From contig NZ_ATUD01000013.1 of assembly GCF_000420025.1 (NCBI RefSeq), positions 62,001 through 126,000 of the forward strand: a stretch of 64,000 nt of DNA. The letters run 5' to 3'. The notes under the pieces were generated by a model. That model saw only the letters and a list, made by a program, of their open reading frames with translations. It had not been told where the DNA came from and did not search any database. Numbering within the stretch: the stretch's first letter is position 1; every line of letters begins with the position of its first letter. This document shows, in pieces, positions 22,195 to 30,136 of this stretch. This DNA comes from Patulibacter americanus DSM 16676. Its GTDB lineage: Bacteria > Actinomycetota > Thermoleophilia > Solirubrobacterales > Solirubrobacteraceae. A program made the position numbers and the translations under genes.

Positions 22195-23145
22195 ATGCCC
22201 TCAGCCGTCATCGCTCCGATCCAGTGGCTCATCGAGCTCTTCCTGCCGATCCTGGAGTTCTTCCATGAGATCGGGCTGCCTTGGGGCGTCGCGATCATCG
22301 TCCTCACGATCTGCCTGCGCCTGGCGGTGCTGCCGCTGAGCGTGAAGTCCTTCAAGTCCATGCGGGGGCTCCAGGCGATCGCCCCGCAGATGAAGGCCCT
22401 GCAGGCGAAGTACAAGGACGACCGCCCACGTCTCCAGCAGGAGACGATGAAGCTGTACTCGCAGCACAAGGTCAACCCGTTCGGCTCCTGCCTGCCGATC
22501 GTGGTCCAGATCCCGTTCCTGATCAGCTTCTACTACATGCTGCGCACGGATCTGAAGTTCGAGATCTGTGGTGGCGGACGTGACCTGGGGCTGCCGCACG
22601 ACGTCGGCTGTGGCCAGGTGCCGAACCCGCCCGGGGACTTCATCTACAACGCGCAGACGTTCACCTCGGACATCGCCGGCAAGACGCTCGGCGGCTTCGG
22701 CGAGACGTTCCTCGGGATGCACGACATCACGGCCGTCGCCACGGGTGGCCTGCTCATCCTGCTGCTGGTGCTCTACGTCGGCTCGCAGATGGCCTCGTCG
22801 CTGGTGAACATGCCCCCGACGGCCGACAAGAACCAGAAGCGCCTGATGCTCGCGCTGCCCCTGGTCTTCGTCTTCTTCCTCATCCCGATCAAGCCGCCGG
22901 CCGGTCTGTTCCTCTACTGGATCACGACCAACGTCTTCACGCTCGTCCAGCAGTGGGGCCTGATCCAGGTCTACGGCCACGTCAAGCCGGTCGAGGTCCC
23001 GGAGGACGAGCCGGAGGAGCCCAAGAAGGGTTCCCGCTCGTCTGGCAGCGGCAAGGCCTCCGGTGGCGCCGCCACCGCCACCGGTGCCACCCCGCCCCCG
23101 CCGCCCCGCAAGCGCAAGCGCAAGCGCTCCGGCCGGAGGCGCTAG
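22195..23145 (+). CDS. yidC: Membrane protein insertase YidC
   Basis: 316 residues. Short Gram-positive-type YidC (no large periplasmic domain): first helix ends before the hairpin VKSFKSMRGLQAIAPQMKAL, with the hydrophilic-groove helices INPFGSC-like (VNPFGSCLPIVVQIPFLISF) and GLFLYWITTNVFTLVQQW. A basic C-terminal tail (KRKRKRSGRRR) probably contacts the ribosome. It inserts membrane proteins with or without SecYEG. Confidence 0.96.
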   Translation: MPSAVIAPIQWLIELFLPILEFFHEIGLPWGVAIIVLTICLRLAVLPLSVKSFKSMRGLQAIAPQMKALQAKYKDDRPRLQQETMKLYSQHKVNPFGSCLPIVVQIPFLISFYYMLRTDLKFEICGGGRDLGLPHDVGCGQVPNPPGDFIYNAQTFTSDIAGKTLGGFGETFLGMHDITAVATGGLLILLLVLYVGSQMASSLVNMPPTADKNQKRLMLALPLVFVFFLIPIKPPAGLFLYWITTNVFTLVQQWGLIQVYGHVKPVEVPEDEPEEPKKGSRSSGSGKASGGAATATGATPPPPPRKRKRKRSGRRR

Positions 23146-23147
23146 AG

Positions 23148-23627
23148 ATGCCCGACAAGGACGAGACCGGGCAGCTCATCGCGACCGAGGTCGGCACCCT
23201 CGTGGGCCGCGTCGCCGCGGCCATCGAGGCCGGCGACGAGGTCGAGGTCACCCGCGCCGGGACCCGCATCACGGCCACCCTGCAGGGCGATCAGGTCGCG
23301 CCCTTCATCGGGCGCCACGGCCACGTCATCGACGCGGTGCAGCACCTCGCCACCCGCATCGCCGCCAAGCATGCGCCGGGCGGGGACTGGGTCGTCACCG
23401 TCGACGCCGGCGACTACCGCACGCGTCGCGCCTCGATCCTCGAGCGCATCGCGGACGAGGCCGCCGAGCGCGCGCTGCGCACGAGCGAGCCGGTCGCGCT
23501 GGACCCGATGACGGCCAGCGAGCGCCGGTTCGTGCACGAGCGGCTCCGCGACCGCGGCGACGTCGACACGCACAGCGAGGGCGACGAGCCCGAGCGGCAC
23601 CTCGTCGTCACCCGCCCCACGGCGTGA
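23148..23627 (+). CDS. khpB: KhpB/Jag-type RNA-binding protein (KH and R3H domains)
   Basis: 159 residues, ATG two bases after the yidC stop. A KH domain (APFIGRHGHVIDAVQHLATRIA, about residues 48-69, with the GxxG loop GRHG) is followed by an R3H domain (DPMTASERRFVHERL ... THSEGDEPERHLVV). The Jag N-terminal domain is absent, as in many actinobacteria. KhpB with KhpA binds RNA and affects division and envelope synthesis in Firmicutes. Standard position after yidC. Confidence 0.93.
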   Translation: MPDKDETGQLIATEVGTLVGRVAAAIEAGDEVEVTRAGTRITATLQGDQVAPFIGRHGHVIDAVQHLATRIAAKHAPGGDWVVTVDAGDYRTRRASILERIADEAAERALRTSEPVALDPMTASERRFVHERLRDRGDVDTHSEGDEPERHLVVTRPTA

Positions 23628-23679
23628 CGGCCACCGCCGTCCCGGCCATCGGGGGCCCCTCCTCGGGCGGGGCCGCACG

Positions 23680-24402
23680 GTGAGCGCGGTACCCCGCTTC
23701 TCCCCCGCCGTCGAGGATCGGCTCGAGGCCCTGGGCGCCGAGTACGCGTTCGACGGTCGGGCGCTCGACGCGCTGCGGGTCCTGCTGGACGTCTACGCGA
23801 CGGACGAGCACGCCGCGACGACGGTGCGCGAGCCCGAGATCGCCATCGACCGGCACGTCGCCGATGGCCTCACCGGTCTGCTGGTGCCTGCCGTCGCCCG
23901 CGCCGGCAGCATCGTCGACATCGGCACGGGCGCCGGCGTGCCCTCCCTGGTGTTGGCCGCCGCCCGGCCGGAGTGCGAGGTCGTGGCCCTCGACACCGTC
24001 GGCAAGAAGGTGACCTGGGTCATGGCCTGCGCCGAGCGCATGGGGCTCAGGAACCTGACCGGCGTCCACGCGCGCGCCGAGGCGTGGCCCGAGGGCCTCG
24101 GCCGCTTCGACGTCGTCACCGCCCGTGCCGTCGCCCAGCTCGGCGTGCTCATCGAGTACGCCGCGCCCCTCCTCGCTCCCGGCGGCCGCCTGGTGGCCTG
24201 GAAGGGCTCCATCGAGGGCGATGAGGAGACGGTCGCCCGCTCCGTCGCCAAGAAGATGCGGATGTCGCCCCCGGAGCGCATCGCCGTGCAGCCGTGGCCC
24301 GACGCCCGCGACACCCAGCTCGTCGTGCACGTCAAGAGCGGCCCGACACCGAAGGGCTACCCCCGGCAGCCCGGGGCCGCGCTGCGCAAGCCGCTGCGGT
24401 AG
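23680..24402 (+). CDS. rsmG: 16S rRNA (guanine-N7) methyltransferase RsmG
   Basis: 240 residues, GTG start. SAM-binding motif I VDIGTGAGVPSLVLA, followed by VVALDTVGKKVTWV and the family-typical NLTGVHARAEAW and VVTARAVAQLGVLIEYAAPLL. RsmG methylates G527 (E. coli numbering) of 16S rRNA; its loss gives low-level streptomycin resistance. Lies between khpB and the partition genes, as in many bacteria. Confidence 0.96.
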   Translation: MSAVPRFSPAVEDRLEALGAEYAFDGRALDALRVLLDVYATDEHAATTVREPEIAIDRHVADGLTGLLVPAVARAGSIVDIGTGAGVPSLVLAAARPECEVVALDTVGKKVTWVMACAERMGLRNLTGVHARAEAWPEGLGRFDVVTARAVAQLGVLIEYAAPLLAPGGRLVAWKGSIEGDEETVARSVAKKMRMSPPERIAVQPWPDARDTQLVVHVKSGPTPKGYPRQPGAALRKPLR

Positions 24403-24558
24403 GCCGGCGCGCGGGGCTGGCCCGGAGGCGGCGCGGGCTGGTCCTGACGCAGCGCGCCACGTTGGACGAGCGCGAAGGCGAGAGTCCGGTCGGTCGGGGG
24501 ACGCGGTTCGGCGCCCCACGGGGTCAGGTGGCTCGGCGCACAGGACGGCGCGGGCGGG

Positions 24559-24960
24559 TCAGCCCGCGTCGAGGGGGAACGAGTGGTGTTCGTGGTGGAC
24601 GGTCCACCGGTCCCCCGACTTGCGGAGTCCCAGGGTGACGCGCAGCCGCTTCTCCGGCCGCACCGTGCGGCCTTCGGGCGTGTCGCACCGCAGCAGGATC
24701 CAGGCGAAGGCGACGTCCGCACCGGCGGTCACATGCGCCTCCACGATCTCGAAGCTGCCGCCCGCGGCCTGCCAGGAGAAGAAGCCGGGCCATGCGGCCC
24801 GGTAGGCGTCGATCCCGCGGACGCCCTCGTGAGGCGGTGGGACGTCGAGCATGACGATGTCGTCGGCCCGGTCCGCCACGACCGTGGCGAGGTCGCCGCT
24901 GTGGACCGCGGCGGCCCACCGCACGATGCCGGCGTGGATGGCGGTCTCGTCGTCGTTCAT
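24559..24960 (-). CDS. SnoaL/NTF2-like protein
   Basis: 133 residues, ATG start at 24960. The pattern ETAIHAGIVRWAAAVHSGDL at the N-terminus, LDVPPPHEGVRGIDAYRAAW in the middle and a C-terminal beta sheet ending GDRWTVHHEHHSFPLDAG match the cone-shaped NTF2-like fold (DUF4440/SnoaL group). Such proteins bind small hydrophobic ligands or act as isomerases or hydrolases; no specific substrate can be inferred. It is a lone minus-strand gene between rsmG and the partition region. Confidence 0.8.
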   Translation of the reverse strand: MNDDETAIHAGIVRWAAAVHSGDLATVVADRADDIVMLDVPPPHEGVRGIDAYRAAWPGFFSWQAAGGSFEIVEAHVTAGADVAFAWILLRCDTPEGRTVRPEKRLRVTLGLRKSGDRWTVHHEHHSFPLDAG

Positions 24961-25083
24961 GAAGGCAGGGACCGTCCGCGGCGATCGGACTCATCGGCGA
25001 AGCGCGGGTGGCGATCGACGCAAGATCCCTTGCAGGACGGGGTCGTGAAACAGCAGGCGGGGCGTTGTCGCGCCGGGACGCTG

Positions 25084-25099
25084 CGTTTCACGTGAAACG
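25084..25099. promoter_or_regulatory. parS centromere site 1
   Basis: CGTTTCACGTGAAACG, a perfect 16-bp palindrome carrying the conserved core GTTTCACGTGAAAC bound by chromosomal ParB/Spo0J. Confidence 0.95.
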
Positions 25100-26017
25100 G
25101 GGGCTGGTCGTGGGTCGGGCGGTGCGGCAGCGGGAGAAGCGGGTGGGGGAGGTTCACTAATCGTGGAACGGGGCGACGCGAGAGTTCACGGGGCTCGGAC
25201 GACGCTTCTGGGAGGCCCGCCTGGCCGGAGCTGGGCGGCTCGCTCTGCCCCAGCTAGCGCTCCTCTGGCCCGACCGCATCCCTCGGCGCCACCGTCTCGT
25301 GACGTCCGGCCGCCGGCTGGCGCAGTCGGTCCGCGTCCACCGCTGGGCGGTGTGGTCCGCGTCCCGGCCTGCCTCTCCCCCTCTCTCCCACGGCGTCTGG
25401 GCTCGAGAGCGCTCCGCTCCGGGCCCTGAATGGGCGCCCCCTGACGCAGCCTTGCTCGGCGTCGCGTGCTCCGCCGGCGTCGGCTGCATCCTCGGGCCGA
25501 GCGGTGCGTGCCCATGATTGGCCGAGCCGACGCTCGACCGCTTGAGGCGTACGGTCTGAAGCCCTGCCCGGGCTCGGTGACCGACGCCATGCGGTGCACC
25601 TAGGCGTCGCCGCGGTCGGGTCGGGCCGCGGCGGCGACCGGGCGAGAGGGGGGGTCTGTGGAGTCGTCGATCCATCCAGGCCGGGCGCGCCGGGTGTTCC
25701 AGCCGGCTCTGGGGAACAGGCACGGCAACCACCCCACGAGCGGTCGGGCCGCTGGTTCGGGGGGCGACATGGAAGGGAGTGGTCCCGGTTTCGCCGGCAG
25801 GTCGGCCACCGCACGAGGAGGGCGTCGGAACGACCGCGGGCCGGTCGTCGTTACGGGGGACAGTGCGGCACCGCACGGCCGTCACGACACCGCGGATGCT
25901 GATCCGGTGCATCCCTGACTGCAGCGCCGCGGCGCCGTCGGCTGCGGGACATCGGGGCACGCGAGCCTCGGGAGGATGTCGCGACGGCGGAGGGCGAACG
26001 CTGGCCTTGGGCTGCTG

Positions 26018-26033
26018 CGTTTCACGTGAAACG
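26018..26033. promoter_or_regulatory. parS centromere site 2
   Basis: CGTTTCACGTGAAACG, identical to site 1, 934 bp away and 36 bases before the start of the small membrane protein gene. Confidence 0.95.
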
Positions 26034-26068
26034 CGTTTGGTGGACTTGGGCGAGGGCAACGGGCGGCC

Positions 26069-26440
26069 ATGCACCAGCCCATCAAGGTCGCCAGCCACGG
26101 CGTGATCGACTACGGACTGTTCGCCGCTGCGGTCGCTGGCCCGCGATTGCTTGGTCTCACCGGTGCCGCTCGCGTCCTCCCGACGGCGTTCGGAGCGACC
26201 CAGGGGCTGCTCAACGCGATCACCGATCAGCCGCTCGCGGCCCGGAAGGTCGTACCGTTTCGCAAGCACGGCCAGCTCGAAACGGTCGCCGTTCCGGCCT
26301 TCGCGGCGGCCGTAGCCCTGAGCGGGGCGTGGCGCGGGGTGCGGGCCGGCGCGTTCTTGTCGACCATGCTCGCGAGCCTGGCGGCGGTCTACGTTTTGAC
26401 GGATTGGGACGCGGCGGGCGACGAGCGCCCGGCCGAATAG
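26069..26440 (+). CDS. Small membrane protein of unknown function
   Basis: 123 residues starting HQPIKVASHGVIDYGLF. Three or four hydrophobic helices (about residues 14-32, 33-50, 75-92 and 96-112). The first helix contains the motif KVASHGVIDY, seen in small uncharacterised SPW-like membrane proteins; this resemblance is weak. It lies between parS sites 2 and 3, upstream of parA. Function unknown. Confidence 0.6.
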   Translation: MHQPIKVASHGVIDYGLFAAAVAGPRLLGLTGAARVLPTAFGATQGLLNAITDQPLAARKVVPFRKHGQLETVAVPAFAAAVALSGAWRGVRAGAFLSTMLASLAAVYVLTDWDAAGDERPAE

Positions 26441-26620
26441 CGCCGGCCGTCTAGCGCGCGACCGGCCCCGCCGCGCGACCGCGCCCAACAGCGTCGGCCG
26501 CAGGAGGCGGAGGGGAGCGCGACCGATCGGCCGGGACGCGGACGACGAGCGATCCGGGCGGGGCCCGGGGGTGGCGCGTAGCTCGGACGGGGTGCCACCG
26601 GTGTTCCGGCTCGCAACGGA

Positions 26621-26636
26621 TGTTTCACGTGAAACG
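26621..26636. promoter_or_regulatory. parS centromere site 3
   Basis: TGTTTCACGTGAAACG, one base off the full 16-bp palindrome, with the 14-bp core intact. It lies about 57 bases before the parA start, where bound ParB could also affect parAB transcription. Confidence 0.93.
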
Positions 26637-26692
26637 CCCAAACGGCGCTTCAATGGGCGGTGCGGACCCCCGCCCGGTACCGTGGGTGGCCC

Positions 26693-27451
26693 TTGGGCAC
26701 GATCTACGCCATCGCGAATCAGAAGGGCGGCGTGGGAAAGACCACGACCGCGGTCAACCTCTCCGCCTGCATCGCCGAGGCGGGTTACCCGACGCTCCTC
26801 GTGGACGTCGACGCGCAGGCCAACGCCACCGTCGCGCTCGGGGTGGACAAGTACTCCGAGCCGAGCGTCTACGACGTGCTGCGTGGCGACGTGCGTGCGC
26901 GCGACGCGATCGTCAAGACCGAGGTCGAGGGCCTGTCGCTGCTCCCCGCGCAGCCCGACCTGGCGGCCGCGACGGTCGAGCTGGCCCGTGAGGCCGGGAG
27001 CGACGGGCGGCTGCGCGACGCGCTCGAAGAGGTCCGCGAGGACTACCGGTACATCCTCCTCGACTGCCCGCCGTCGCTCGGGCCGCTGACGATCAACGCG
27101 CTCGTCGCCGCCGACCGGGTCATCGTGCCGGTGCAGGCGGAGTACTTCGCGCTCGAGGGTCTCGCCGGGCTGCTCGACACGCTGGGCCTGATCCAGCGCC
27201 GGCTGAACCCGCGGCTCGCGATCGCCGGGATGCTCCTCACGATGCACGACACCCGCACGCGCCTCGCGCACGACGTGGAGCGCGAGGTGCGCGAGCACTT
27301 CCCCGAGCTCGTCTTCGACACGGTCATCCCGCGCAACGTGCGGATCAGCGAGGCGCCGAGCTACGGCATCCCGGTGATCCACCACGACCCACACTCGAAC
27401 GGGGCGACGGCGTACTTCGACCTCGCGAAGGAGATGGTGGCCCGTGGCTAA
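26693..27451 (+). CDS. parA: Chromosome partitioning ATPase ParA (Soj)
   Basis: 252 residues from the TTG at 26693, chosen because it places GTIYAIANQKGGVGKTTTAV at the N-terminus as in all Soj proteins. Deviant Walker A KGGVGKT (residues 11-17), DVDAQANATVALG, and Walker B ILLDCPPSLGPLT are present. ParA-ATP binds DNA nonspecifically and moves ParB-parS complexes. The last eight bases overlap parB. Confidence 0.95.
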   Translation: MGTIYAIANQKGGVGKTTTAVNLSACIAEAGYPTLLVDVDAQANATVALGVDKYSEPSVYDVLRGDVRARDAIVKTEVEGLSLLPAQPDLAAATVELAREAGSDGRLRDALEEVREDYRYILLDCPPSLGPLTINALVAADRVIVPVQAEYFALEGLAGLLDTLGLIQRRLNPRLAIAGMLLTMHDTRTRLAHDVEREVREHFPELVFDTVIPRNVRISEAPSYGIPVIHHDPHSNGATAYFDLAKEMVARG

Positions 27452-28322
27452 GCCGAAGCAGCGGGGAATGGGACGCGGCCTCGCGGCGATCCTGTCCGCC
27501 GACGAACAGGGGGAGGGCGCGACGGCGCACCGCGCCGAGCTGCGCACGCTCCCCGTCGAGCTCGTCGTCCCGAACCCGAAGCAGCCGCGGCGGAACTTCG
27601 ACCAGGACGCCCTGCAGGCCCTGGCCGGCTCCATCGCGGACCGTGGCGTCCTCCAGCCGATCCTCGTCCGGCCGCTGCCCGGCGGCCGCTACGAGCTCGT
27701 GGCGGGCGAGCGTCGCTGGCGGGCGACGCAGCTGGCGGGCCTGGGCGAGCTGCCGGCGCTCGTGCAGGAGCGCGACGACGAGACGACGCTCCAGGCGGCG
27801 CTCGTCGAGAACATGGCTCGGGCCGACCTCAACCCGATCGAGGAGGCCCGCGCGGTGTCGGCGCTCGTCGACGACATGGGGCTGACGCGCGAGGCCGTGG
27901 GCAAGATGGTCGGCCGGTCGCGCGTCGCGATCTCCAACCTGCTGCGGATCCTGGACCTGCCGGACGAGACGCTCGACCTCATCGGCGAGGGCCGGCTGTC
28001 CGAAGGTCACGGGCGTGCGCTCCTGCTGGCCGACGGCCACGAGACGCGCCGCGACCTCGGTCGTCAGGCCGCCGACCAGGGCTGGTCCGTGCGGGTGCTC
28101 GAGCAGAAGGCCCGCGTCGCGGGCACGGGCAACCGGGCCAAGCGCTCCCGCGAGGTGGCCCCGGCCGACCAGGTCGCCGCGGCGGTCGACCTCAGCGAGC
28201 GCCTCGGCAGGGTCATGGGCCACGATGTCGAGGTCAAGCCCAAGGGCGACGGCTTCGCGATCGAGATCCGGCTCCGGGACGCCGGTGCGGCACGCCGTCT
28301 GACCGAGCGCCTGGGGGCCTGA
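27444..28322 (+). CDS. parB: Chromosome partitioning protein ParB (Spo0J)
   Basis: 292 residues. The N-terminal KQRGMGRGLAAIL is the ParA-stimulating peptide; the CTP-binding motifs VAGERRWRA and VENMARADLNPIEEA follow; a helix-turn-helix (LTREAVGKMVGRSRVAISNLL) recognises parS; the C-terminus is a dimerisation domain. ParB-CTP clamps slide from parS sites, of which three lie within 2.4 kb upstream. Confidence 0.96.
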   Translation: MAKPKQRGMGRGLAAILSADEQGEGATAHRAELRTLPVELVVPNPKQPRRNFDQDALQALAGSIADRGVLQPILVRPLPGGRYELVAGERRWRATQLAGLGELPALVQERDDETTLQAALVENMARADLNPIEEARAVSALVDDMGLTREAVGKMVGRSRVAISNLLRILDLPDETLDLIGEGRLSEGHGRALLLADGHETRRDLGRQAADQGWSVRVLEQKARVAGTGNRAKRSREVAPADQVAAAVDLSERLGRVMGHDVEVKPKGDGFAIEIRLRDAGAARRLTERLGA

Positions 28323-28404
28323 ATCCCCGTCCCCGCGGGCGATTCGGGCCGATGGGCGACGAGCAGACGCGTCGGCGCGAGGTGCGGTAATCTTCCGCTT
28401 CTTC

Positions 28405-28478
<74 letters not shown>

Positions 28479-28482
28479 CTCT

Positions 28483-28508
28483 CGAAGGCCCGCCCCGGCG
28501 GGCCTTCG
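28483..28508 (+). terminator. Terminator after tRNA-Ile
   Basis: Perfect 12-bp stem CGAAGGCCCGCC / GGCGGGCCTTCG with two bases between the arms, five bases after the tRNA end; followed by TCGTT. Confidence 0.8.
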
Positions 28509-28661
28509 TCGTTCCCGGGCCGCGCCGGCCCCGGGCGCGTCCCACGGTGTCGAGCGGCGAGGCCCGACTCGACGTGGCGCGTCGTCCGCCCTGCCTATAC
28601 TCGGGGTCTAGGACGCCGTGTCGCCGTTCCGGCCCACAGCACCCACCACGCGGAGCTGAGC

Positions 28662-29150
28662 ATGCAGGAGATGACCATTTACGGCGTGAGCTTCGACATG
28701 GTCGGCAAGCAGCCGATCGTGCTCCTGAAGTGCGCCGAGTCCAACCGCTTCCTCCCGATCTGGATCGGGCATCCCGAGGCGGCCGCCATCCTCATGCGGC
28801 TGCAGGGCGCCTCGACGCCGCGGCCGATGACGCACGACCTGCTCGTCGACGTGCTCGAGCAGTACGACGTGAAGTGCACCAAGATCACGGTCACCGAGCT
28901 GCGGGACAACACCTTCTACGCCACGATCACGCTCGACCAGAACGGCCGTGAGGTCGAGGTCGACTCGCGTCCCTCCGACGCGCTGGCGATCGCCGTCCGC
29001 TGCGGCGCGCCGATCTTCGCCGCCGACGAGGTCATCGAGGAGTCTGCGATCGAGTTCGACCGCGGCGCCGAGGAGACGGACGACGTCGTCGACCGCTTCC
29101 GCTCCTTCCTAGACCAGGTCTCCCCGGACGACTTCGGCCAGCAGGGCTGA
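28662..29150 (+). CDS. Bifunctional nuclease family (DUF151) protein
   Basis: 162 residues. Motifs YGVSFDMVGKQPIVLLKCAE, LPIWIGHPEAAAIL, RPMTHDLL and EVDSRPSDALAIAVRCGAPI define the BFN/DUF151 fold. Some members have DNase/RNase activity in plants; in bacteria the role is unclear, although the HSRPSDA-like motif is conserved. GGAG precedes the ATG. A -10-like TATACT lies at 28596-28601. The C-terminus is acidic. Confidence 0.88.
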   Translation: MQEMTIYGVSFDMVGKQPIVLLKCAESNRFLPIWIGHPEAAAILMRLQGASTPRPMTHDLLVDVLEQYDVKCTKITVTELRDNTFYATITLDQNGREVEVDSRPSDALAIAVRCGAPIFAADEVIEESAIEFDRGAEETDDVVDRFRSFLDQVSPDDFGQQG

Positions 29151-29194
29151 GGGACGGGCCGGCGCTCGGCGCCGGCCCCGGCCGCGCGCCGGTC

Positions 29195-30136
29195 CTACGC
29201 CGGCGAGACCTCGTGCTCCTGGAGCGCGAGGTCCAGGAGCCGGCCGACGAGGTCGTCGAAGCTGATGTCCGCGGCCTCGGCGGCCACGGGCAGGTAGCTC
29301 GTGTGGGTCAGGCCGGGCACCGCGTCGACCTCGAGCACGGTGAGGTCGCCTGTGCGGCGGTCCACGAGCAGGTCGACGCGCGCGAAGCCGCGGCAGCCCA
29401 GGGCCCGGAACGACCGTAGGGCCAGGGCCTCGGCGGCGCTCGCGGTGGCCGGGTCGAGGTCGGCCGGGCACGTGAACGTGGTCTGGCCGATGGTGTACCG
29501 GGCGCTGTAGGGATCGAGGTCGCGCGGGTGGACCTCGACGATCGGCAGGGTCGCGTCGTCGAGGACCGAGATCGACAGGTCGTGGCCGTCGACGTGCTTC
29601 TCGAGCAGCACGCGGTCGCCGTACGAGAGGGCGGCCACGAGGGCGCCCGGTGCCTCCTGCGGCTTGCGGACCATCCGCAGGCCCAGCGCGGAGCCCTGGC
29701 GCGCCGGCTTGACGACGATCGGGTAGCCGAGCCGCTCGCCGACGGCGTCGAGCGCGTCGGCCGCGCCGAGCTGCTTAAAGGCGGAGCCGGAGACGGAGAC
29801 GGCGTCCGGGGTGGCGATGCCGGCACCGGCCAGCACGCGCTTGGCGACGACCTTGTCCCAGCACTGCTCGCAGGCGCCGGGGCCCGACCCGGTGTACGGG
29901 ATGCCGAGGACCTCGAGCAGCTCCTGCACCGTGCCGTCCTCGCCGTCCTCGCCGTGGAGGGCGACGAACGCGACGTCGGGGCGCAGCGACGTCAGCGTCG
30001 ACACGAGGGCGTGGTCGACGTCGACGCCGTGGACCTCGTGGCCCAGGCGCCGCAGCGACTCCTCGACGCGCTGGGCGGACTGCAGCGAGACCTGGCGCTC
30101 GAGGGAGCGCCCGCCCTGGAGGACCGCGACGCGCAT
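29195..30136 (-). CDS. ddl: D-alanine--D-alanine ligase (ATP-grasp)
   Basis: 313 residues. It starts MRVAVLQGGRSLERQVSLQS, the N-terminal glycine-rich motif and HExS-like serine of Ddl, then VAFVALHGEDGEDGTVQ, LGIPYTGSGPGAC, YPIVVKPARQGSALG, FTCPADLDP and RVDLLVDRRTGDLTVLEVDAVPGLTHTSYLP, which carries the Mg-binding Glu and the omega-loop region. The usual final NTxPGMT is DAVPGLT, so the usual Asn is replaced by Asp. It forms the D-Ala-D-Ala dipeptide for peptidoglycan. The start codon overlaps the stop of the aminotransferase gene (TGATG), indicating a two-gene operon. Confidence 0.86.
   Translation of the reverse strand: MRVAVLQGGRSLERQVSLQSAQRVEESLRRLGHEVHGVDVDHALVSTLTSLRPDVAFVALHGEDGEDGTVQELLEVLGIPYTGSGPGACEQCWDKVVAKRVLAGAGIATPDAVSVSGSAFKQLGAADALDAVGERLGYPIVVKPARQGSALGLRMVRKPQEAPGALVAALSYGDRVLLEKHVDGHDLSISVLDDATLPIVEVHPRDLDPYSARYTIGQTTFTCPADLDPATASAAEALALRSFRALGCRGFARVDLLVDRRTGDLTVLEVDAVPGLTHTSYLPVAAEAADISFDDLVGRLLDLALQEHEVSPA

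Larger units (their letters stand above)
24961..26068. other. Gene-poor partition region with two parS sites
   Basis: About 1.1 kb with no convincing gene on either strand; the open frames seen are high-GC noise with Arg/Pro/Ala bias. It contains two perfect parS palindromes near its ends (25084 and 26018). A third follows at 26621, just before parA. The stretch is therefore probably a ParB loading zone rather than coding DNA. Confidence 0.65.

Noticed and set aside
25157..27634. Very long minus-strand open frame across parA and the partition region
   Set aside because: It is antisense to parA and has the Arg/Pro-rich composition of a shadow frame.
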